NCBI RefSeq assembly: GCF_007827595.1
Contig: NZ_VISR01000020.1
Span: 1-64,000 of the forward strand
Reading direction: 5' to 3'
Origin: Streptomyces sp. BK340
GTDB lineage: Bacteria > Actinomycetota > Actinomycetes > Streptomycetales > Streptomycetaceae
Length of the DNA stretch: 64,000 bases
The translations under genes were made by a program, and so were the position numbers. The notes under the pieces are model-generated. The model saw nothing but the letters and a program-made list of their open reading frames with translations, did not search any database and had not been told where the DNA came from. Position 1 is the first letter of the stretch. Every line of letters starts with the position of its first letter. Shown in pieces: positions 58,443 to 64,000 of the stretch.

Positions 58443-59216
58443 CTAGATGCGAGAGTTGCGCAGCGACTGCCACACAGCTCCGGCCAGCGCCCGCGTCGAC
58501 CGGGGAACCGACAGATGCTCGTGCTCGCGGTACAGGGCCCAGTTGTATTGCACGAGCGACAGCTTGTTGGAGGACAACGATCCCGCCTGGTGGGCCCTGT
58601 ACACCGCAAGCGGCTCATCCAGGCCGCGGGCGTCAGCGCCGTCCCGCATGATCGACAGCCAGAGGGCGTAGTCCTGGCGCTTACGCATCTCCGGCATCAG
58701 CCTCGTGCCCAGGACATTGCGGTCGTACATAGCGGTGAGGGCACCGATGTGGTCTCGGACCAGCATCGCGCGGTAGTCCACGTGCTCCCGCGCACGGACC
58801 ACCCGCCCGTTCGGGACCCAGTCGGTGCTCTCGCCGTCGTAGTCGGCGTCCATCTTGAAGTACGAGGCGAACGTCAACGGCGCAGTGCCCTCCGCAGCGA
58901 AGGCGAGCTGCTTCTCGGTCTTCTCCGGAAGCCACATGTCATCGCTGTCCAGGAAAGCGATGTAGTCCCCGCGGGCCCGCTTGATCGCGAGGTTGCGGGC
59001 CCGGCCGGCACCGCCCCGCTCGGGTGCCGACTCCGGCAGGACGCGCTCGTCCTGCTCAGCGAACTCGCGGAGCAGGTCCATGGAGCCATCGGAGGACTGG
59101 TCGTCGGTGACCAGAAGCTCCAGGTCGCTGTGGGTCTGCGTGAGCACCGATCGGACGGCTGCGCCGAGCGTGGCGGCCGAGTTGTAGACGGGCATCACGA
59201 CGGACACCAGGGGCAC
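58443..59216 (-). CDS. Glycosyltransferase family 2, 257 aa
   Basis: GTG 59216 follows AAGGAG at proper spacing, and the extension upstream lacks one. The GT-A fold starts VSVVMPVYNSAATLG, with DDQSSDGS and the DxD metal site DSD at residues 90-92 (FLDSDDMW). The RGGAGRARNLAI element binds the nucleotide. It would transfer a sugar from an NDP donor. It is divergent from the dehydrogenase gene, with 65 bp between starts. Confidence 0.92.
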   Translation of the reverse strand: MPLVSVVMPVYNSAATLGAAVRSVLTQTHSDLELLVTDDQSSDGSMDLLREFAEQDERVLPESAPERGGAGRARNLAIKRARGDYIAFLDSDDMWLPEKTEKQLAFAAEGTAPLTFASYFKMDADYDGESTDWVPNGRVVRAREHVDYRAMLVRDHIGALTAMYDRNVLGTRLMPEMRKRQDYALWLSIMRDGADARGLDEPLAVYRAHQAGSLSSNKLSLVQYNWALYREHEHLSVPRSTRALAGAVWQSLRNSRI

Positions 59217-59281
59217 TGCGCTTCTCCTTGCTCGGTCAGGAACGACGGTCCATTCAAACACTGGAATCACTAGGAGCTGTC

Positions 59282-60526
59282 ATGCATGTTGTTGTCGCTG
59301 GTCAGGGCTATGTGGGGCTGCCGCTGGCGGTGCGCGCCGCCGAGGTGGGCCACCGAGTCGTCGGCTACGACGTGGACACGGACCGCATCAAGCGGCTCAC
59401 CGTCGGTGATTCGTACGTGAGGGACGTGGACTCCTCGCGGCTCCGCGAGGTGCTGGACTCCGGGGCCTACTCCGCGACCGCCGACACTGCCGCTCTGGCC
59501 GGCTTCGACATCGCGGTGATCACTGTGCCGACTCCGCTGACCGAGGGCGTGCCCGATCTGACCTACATCGAGTCCTGCGCCCGGACCCTGGGCAAGCACC
59601 TTCGCCCTGGCGCGACGGTGGTCCTGGAGTCCACGAGCTATCCCGGCACCACCGAGGAGCTGCTGCTGCCGATCCTGGAAGAGGTGTCGGGCCTCAAGGG
59701 TGGGGTGGACTTCCTGGCCGGATTCAGTCCCGAGCGGATCGGAAACAAGCGGTGGTCGTTCGACGGGACGCCGAAGTTGGTGTCCGGAATCAACGCCACA
59801 TCACTCGATGTGATCAAGGGTTTCTACGACGGCATCTTTCAGACCACGGTGCCGATGTCCGGGACGAAGGTCGCCGAGCTGGCCAAGCTGATCGAGAACA
59901 CCTTCCGATTCGTCAACATCTCCATGGTCAACGAGATGGCGATGCTGGCCGCTTCCCTCGGTGTGAACATCTGGGAGGCGATCGACGCCGCCGCGACCAA
60001 GCCCTTCGGATTCACGCGGTTCACCCCGGGGCCGGGAGTCGGCGGGCACTGCCTGCCCGTTGACCCGATGTTCCTCTCGTGGAAGGCCCAGCAGGAGCTC
60101 GGCGTCCCCTTCCGGTTCGCGGAACTCGCCGCCGACGTGAACCGCCACATGCCCGACTACGTCGTTCGGCGTGTCGTGGAAGGACTCGACAAGCGCGGGC
60201 TGCCCGCCAGGGGATCTCGGGTTCTGCTGCTCGGCCTGACCTACAAGTTCAACGCCACCGACCTGCGCAATTCCCCTTCGACTCGTGTCGTCGAACTTCT
60301 CATCGACCTCGGCGCCGACGTGCGCGGCGCCGAACCCAACGTCCCGAGCGACGCCAAGCTGGACGTGCCCAGGGTCGATGCGACTCCAGACGAGGTAGCG
60401 GCTGCTGATGCGGTGGTTCTTCTCATGGACCACCCGCGATTCGACCTCCCGATGATCGAGCAATGCGCGACCTATGTTCTCGACTGCCGAAACCGCTTGT
60501 CAGGAGCGAATGTCGAGACCCTGTAG
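59282..60526 (+). CDS. Nucleotide-sugar dehydrogenase (UDP-Glc/UDP-ManNAc DH type), 414 aa
   Basis: ATG 59282 follows AGGAG (59272-59276). The Rossmann motif GQGYVGLP is at residues 7-14, the catalytic Cys257 sits in PGVGGHCLPVDP, and the C-terminal NAD-linked domain is complete. It would oxidise an NDP-sugar to the uronic acid, giving an acidic donor for the neighbouring glycosyltransferases. ESTSYPGTTEE and LTYKFNATDLRNSP (TDLRNSP motif) fit the WecC/tuaD-like group. Confidence 0.92.
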   Translation: MHVVVAGQGYVGLPLAVRAAEVGHRVVGYDVDTDRIKRLTVGDSYVRDVDSSRLREVLDSGAYSATADTAALAGFDIAVITVPTPLTEGVPDLTYIESCARTLGKHLRPGATVVLESTSYPGTTEELLLPILEEVSGLKGGVDFLAGFSPERIGNKRWSFDGTPKLVSGINATSLDVIKGFYDGIFQTTVPMSGTKVAELAKLIENTFRFVNISMVNEMAMLAASLGVNIWEAIDAAATKPFGFTRFTPGPGVGGHCLPVDPMFLSWKAQQELGVPFRFAELAADVNRHMPDYVVRRVVEGLDKRGLPARGSRVLLLGLTYKFNATDLRNSPSTRVVELLIDLGADVRGAEPNVPSDAKLDVPRVDATPDEVAAADAVVLLMDHPRFDLPMIEQCATYVLDCRNRLSGANVETL

Positions 60527-60574
60527 CTCCCGAACTCCCCTGGCCCGCTGCAGACTTCAACCCCAGGAGTTCCC

Positions 60575-61954
60575 TTGCGTGACGAATGGGAGAACGCCCA
60601 CACGGACTACACCCGGCCCGCGCAGCGCCCGGCCCCGGCCTCGCTGGCCGAGAGCGAGGGCGAATGGCGCCGCTACCTGGAAGGTGACACCCCCAACGGC
60701 TGGCTGATCCAGCACAGTGCGATGACCGACGCGCTCGTCAGCGGCCGACCCATGTACCTGCTGCACACCACCAAGGACATCGCCGCCATCCGCACCAGCG
60801 GCGAGCTGCACGTCTCCACCGGTTGCCTGGTCGGGGCCCTGTACTGCTCCCCTCTGGCCCGTCAGCGCGAGGGACTGCGCCCGCACAACCTCGGGGCCTA
60901 CCTGATGCAGACGAAGCCCAACACCACACCCGTGATCTTCGAGGTCATCCCGGACGCTCCGATCCCCACCAAGGGCGTGGACTATCTGCACCTCGGGGCC
61001 ATTCACCTGCGCACCTACCTGCGCTACCAGAGCTTTCTCACCCTGGCCGAGAGCGACCAGCTTGACCATGCCGTGGCGGCCGGGCTGGGCGCCGCGGCCG
61101 TGTTCCTAGACACGGCTCTGCGCAACGCAGCCGGCCGCGCCACGGCGGCTCCCGAGTTCATCGACCAGTTGGCCGCTGCCGTGCCTGCCGTGCCGTTCCT
61201 CGGATACCTGTACTTCGAGGTGCTGTCCGAGTACCTGATGCTCCACTCCACGACTCCAGAGACCAAGAACTACGCCCAGGCCGGGGAGCTGAACAATTGG
61301 CTGTACAAGCGACTCGCGTTCGCCGCCGTGGACGGCATGCACCAGTTGTTCGACCTGGCCCGCTTCCACCCGCGCCACCAGCAGCTCGTCCAGCTCATCG
61401 AGGGTGTGGAACCGGCGCTCGCCCCGGGGGCTGCCGAGTACGTACGGCGGCGGCTGTCCCACCTGCTCGCCCGGACCGCGCTGCACCCGTCCCAAGACGC
61501 GGCGTCGGTCAGCTTCCGGGGCACTGATCTCAGCACGCTCCGGCACGTCGCGCCGGGCCTGATCGGTCAGATGGTCTTCCGTGAGATCCGGTACATGCGT
61601 CGCTACAAGCAGCTTTACCACTGCTTCGAGAAGGCCAAGGCGCTGGAGGCATGGAACTACTGGAACCACGAGGGCATCCCCACGCCGTTCAACGGCATCC
61701 TTCCCAAGGGCGAGATCGGGATACACCCCGTCTACCCGCGGTCAGCCGTCAGAGCGTGGACGGCTCAGCAGGACAACAGAGGTCTCCTGCACCCGGTCCA
61801 GGAGGTGAACGCCGTCCTCACGCCACACCTGGCGTCGTGGTGGGCGCCACCTCGCAACCGCAGCCGGAAGGCCACCACCGATCCGCGGATCACGGTGGAC
61901 CGTAGTGCCTCGCTTCCCGCCCGCCACCTATCGATCAAGGGGAACTCCGCATGA
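60575..61954 (+). CDS. Protein of unknown family in the sugar cassette, 459 aa
   Basis: TTG 60575 lies 6 nt after AGGAG. The N-terminal half has MYLLHTTKDIAAIRTSGELH and STGCLVGALYCSPL, then NLGAYLMQTKPNTTPVIFEV and VDYLHLGAIHLRTYL. The opening (LHTT..I..SG..S) is faintly like ADP-ribosyltransferase folds, but no catalytic set can be assigned. The C-terminal half is helical, with a Tyr/Trp-rich patch (AWNYWNHEG). No membrane segment. It overlaps the GT4 gene by 4 bp (ATGA). Confidence 0.7.
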   Translation: MRDEWENAHTDYTRPAQRPAPASLAESEGEWRRYLEGDTPNGWLIQHSAMTDALVSGRPMYLLHTTKDIAAIRTSGELHVSTGCLVGALYCSPLARQREGLRPHNLGAYLMQTKPNTTPVIFEVIPDAPIPTKGVDYLHLGAIHLRTYLRYQSFLTLAESDQLDHAVAAGLGAAAVFLDTALRNAAGRATAAPEFIDQLAAAVPAVPFLGYLYFEVLSEYLMLHSTTPETKNYAQAGELNNWLYKRLAFAAVDGMHQLFDLARFHPRHQQLVQLIEGVEPALAPGAAEYVRRRLSHLLARTALHPSQDAASVSFRGTDLSTLRHVAPGLIGQMVFREIRYMRRYKQLYHCFEKAKALEAWNYWNHEGIPTPFNGILPKGEIGIHPVYPRSAVRAWTAQQDNRGLLHPVQEVNAVLTPHLASWWAPPRNRSRKATTDPRITVDRSASLPARHLSIKGNSA

Positions 61955-63090
61955 CCACGAAACCCCTGACCATCCTCACCGGAATCAACCGCACGTCCGA
62001 GCCCTCGTCCGGGAGCCTAATCCTCGTCAACGACCTCTACCGTGCCATGCCTGACACCCATACGATCTACCTCGGCCGGACGCCGGTCGATCAGGCGTGG
62101 AAGGCCGCGTTCGATCACCTGATCCCCCTCTCCACTACGAAACGCCCCCAGGGCCCCGGCTTCGCCGACTACGTGGACGAGCTGACGCGTGAGGTCGGTG
62201 CGCTCGTCGAGAAGATCCAGCCGAACGTCATTCACGCTCAGTACCTTGGGTTCGCTCTCAGTCTGGCCTTCAGCAGAACCGCCGGCAGCATCCCGATCGT
62301 CGCCATCGCCCACGGTCCCGACGTGATGGCGGCCGAACGCAGCCCATCGGAACGCGAGGGCATGAATGAAGTCGCTGCCGCAAGCGCCGCGATCGTCGCC
62401 CCGACCTCCGCCCTCGCCGACCACATCGACCGTCTCACCGGACGCCGATTCACTGATCGACTCACCATCATCCCGTGGGGTATCCGGTTGAGCGATGCCC
62501 AGGTACGCGATCAACCGCCTACTGGAATCGGACCGCTGTCTCTGGTGCATGCCGGTCGCCTGGACGACAACAAATCCACGATCACCGCCATCGAAGCCCT
62601 CGCTTTAACCGATCAGCCGCACCACTTGACCGTGATCGGCAAAGGAACGCTACGGGAGGGTCTGGAACAGCGGGCTCTCGAACTCGGGCTGCGGGACCGG
62701 GTTCGGTTCGATCCGTTCGTGTCCCGCACCGAACTGTGGCGCCGCCTGCCGAACTTCGACGCCTTCGTCTTCACAACCAGAGGTCTGGAGGCTTTCGGGC
62801 TCGTCCTCATTGAGGCCCAAGCCCACGGACTTCCGGTTGCCTACTCCGATCTTCCCGGTGCGAGGGACATCCTCGGGAGCACTGGTGTTCCCTACACTCC
62901 TGGCGACCCGCGCTCGCTGGCCGTGGTCCTGGACGACATGAGCCGGGACTTCCACCGGCGCCAGGCCCTGACCAAGGCGGCTCTCAATAACGCGCGCGGA
63001 TACGACATCACGACCACCGGCCGCCAGCTACGCGAGCTGACGCTCTGCGTTACGAAGTCGTACGCACCGAAGCCATTATCGCCACCCTGA
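61951..63090 (+). CDS. Glycosyltransferase family 4 (GT-B), 379 aa
   Basis: ATG overlaps the previous stop. A GT-B layout: an N-terminal Rossmann half with NVIHAQYLGFAL and VAIAHGPD, a C-terminal half with LSLVHAGRLDDNKS, HHLTVIGKG and the sugar-nucleotide motif EAFGLVLIEAQAHGLPV. It would transfer a sugar to a lipid- or protein-bound or small-molecule acceptor. Two TTA codons (62605, 63076) make translation depend on the bldA tRNA if the host uses that control. Possible last gene of the cassette. Confidence 0.9.
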   Translation: MTTKPLTILTGINRTSEPSSGSLILVNDLYRAMPDTHTIYLGRTPVDQAWKAAFDHLIPLSTTKRPQGPGFADYVDELTREVGALVEKIQPNVIHAQYLGFALSLAFSRTAGSIPIVAIAHGPDVMAAERSPSEREGMNEVAAASAAIVAPTSALADHIDRLTGRRFTDRLTIIPWGIRLSDAQVRDQPPTGIGPLSLVHAGRLDDNKSTITAIEALALTDQPHHLTVIGKGTLREGLEQRALELGLRDRVRFDPFVSRTELWRRLPNFDAFVFTTRGLEAFGLVLIEAQAHGLPVAYSDLPGARDILGSTGVPYTPGDPRSLAVVLDDMSRDFHRRQALTKAALNNARGYDITTTGRQLRELTLCVTKSYAPKPLSPP

Positions 63091-63189
63091 CGACTTGCGC
63101 GTTGCTGCCTGGCCGACGACCTCGTCATGCGGCCAGGCAGCAGCGCAGTCTTGAGACACTCCCGGACTGGAACAGGTTGACAGACGGCA

Positions 63190-64000
63190 TAACGGCAGTG
63201 CTCATCCACTGGCACCAGGACGGAGCCGGGTCCTGCGCATTCGTCAGCAGCGTCGCCTCGGCCGCCTTCAGGTCCTGGTCATGCGCCGGCGTTTCCCATC
63301 GCGGCGTGTGCACGGGCCCGGCGCAGATGGAGCACCGACTGGGCCACGGGGTGCTTCGTGTGAATGAGGGCCTGGCTCAGCGGCTCCACGGCCGACTCTG
63401 GCTTCCCGAGCCAGATCGCTTGATACGCGAAGTCTGACAAGACCCCCGAGCCCTGGTCTCGGTCCCGGACAGTGTGTGCGTTGGACAGTGCGGCGTTCCA
63501 CAGCTTCCCGGCCGCGCAGTGCTGGCCCTGGTCGAACCTGTACCAGCCGCATGTACTGGCGAGCGACGACGCCAGCAGGTGCAGACGGCACCCCGTCGGC
63601 TCGTTGTAGCGGCCTGCCTCCAGCAGGTCCATGGCCGTGTCCAAGTGCGCTTCGGCCAGCTTGATCATGTGCTGGCGCTTCTCCGTTGGGAGCGACGACA
63701 ACTTCGCGCCGGTCTGCTCCAGCCAGCTCATCAGCTCCTCGTCGACACGGGTGCCGCCGTCTGCGGCAGCTGTGAGGCGTTCGGGTTCCAGGTCGGCCCA
63801 CTGCGAGGCGAGCCCCGCCAGGGCGAGTGCGCTGTAGGTCAGGAAGGTTCGACGTTCGCGGTCCATCACGGCTCTCTGTGCATCTCGAAGGGCGTGGACG
63901 GTGTACGCCGACCCGAGCGGCACCGGGTCCTCGCGGCCAGGCAGCCAGTGAGGCCACGGATCCCGCTCGAGGTCGGAGATCGGTACGTCGAACGCGTCAG
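63190..64000 (-). pseudogene. TPR-type regulator, cut by the window edge and decaying at its 3' end
   Basis: The frame enters at 63998 and reads PISDLERDPWPHWLPG, then RRTFLTYSALALAGLA and a TPR-like region to a stop at 63279. The family (signal-transducing helical regulators after an XRE HTH, as at 17991) continues with a fold found only in another frame: HDQDLKAAEATLL to about 63230, ending near WCQWMSTA. A frameshift near 63285 therefore truncates it. The N-terminal HTH lies beyond the window. Confidence 0.7.

Overview
The window is the left terminus and first 64 kb of a linear Streptomyces replicon, most likely a large conjugative linear plasmid. Base 1 opens a textbook archetypal Streptomyces telomere: tightly packed palindromes with 3-nt loops. 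Base composition is very GC-rich, most genes start ATG or GTG and many overlap the previous stop by 4 bp (ATGA/GTGA). No rRNA, tRNA or housekeeping gene is visible, and no tap/tpg telomere genes occur here. The plasmid reading is inferred from the conjugation and replication-like content; a conjugative island at a chromosome arm end is not excluded.

Layout. 1-1.0 kb: telomere and subterminal hairpins, no gene. 1.0-9.0 kb: a rightward series of about a dozen small accessory genes of unknown function (one DUF932 protein). Two are preceded by a duplicated promoter/leader, and the promoter half recurs at 8.3 kb and, more weakly, at 20.4 kb. 9.2-11.9 kb: wrecked mobile elements. An istB-like gene is split by a 1.76-kb insert carrying a frameshifted tyrosine recombinase, followed by a decayed TniQ-like gene. 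12.7 kb: a cold-shock protein. 13.7-16.0 kb, leftward: a three-gene graspetide RiPP cluster (precursor, ATP-grasp ligase, PIMT-like methyltransferase). 16.3-17.7 kb: a translationally coupled ATPase/DUF6415/ATPase set. 18.0-21.4 kb: an XRE/TPR regulator with a GNAT acetyltransferase, and a protein made of four tandem excisionase-like HTH units.

22.3-26.2 kb is a candidate replication/control region. A leftward gene encodes a duplicated winged-helix protein with a C-terminal Cys cluster, and a membrane-protein gene follows it. Upstream is a 650-bp non-coding stretch with eight TGCGCA sites and a perfect 45-bp palindrome. 26.3-39.3 kb is one rightward operon for a Gram-positive type IV conjugation machine: TcpC-like, two small membrane proteins, VirB4 ATPase, VirB6-like protein, transglycosylase/NlpC hydrolase, VirD4 coupling ATPase and a replication-relaxation protein. 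39.7-51.1 kb is a second rightward operon for a Tad/Flp-type pilus, ending in a LysM-BTAD membrane regulator, then a truncated DUF2637 gene. The two sets together suggest a transfer channel plus a surface adhesin encoded side by side.

51.6-52.5 kb: a seven-repeat type I-E CRISPR array with its leader and a decapitated cas2; no other cas gene is in the window. 52.5-57.2 kb: small HTH and transposon-associated proteins, two tandem XRE/TPR regulators and an anti-sigma-type ATPase. 57.4-63.1 kb: a small-molecule or glycan cassette with a TauD-like dioxygenase, GT2, nucleotide-sugar dehydrogenase, a 459-aa protein of unknown family and GT4 (two bldA-type TTA codons in the GT4). The right edge cuts a decaying TPR regulator.

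All assignments come from reading motifs and gene order by eye; no database search was run.
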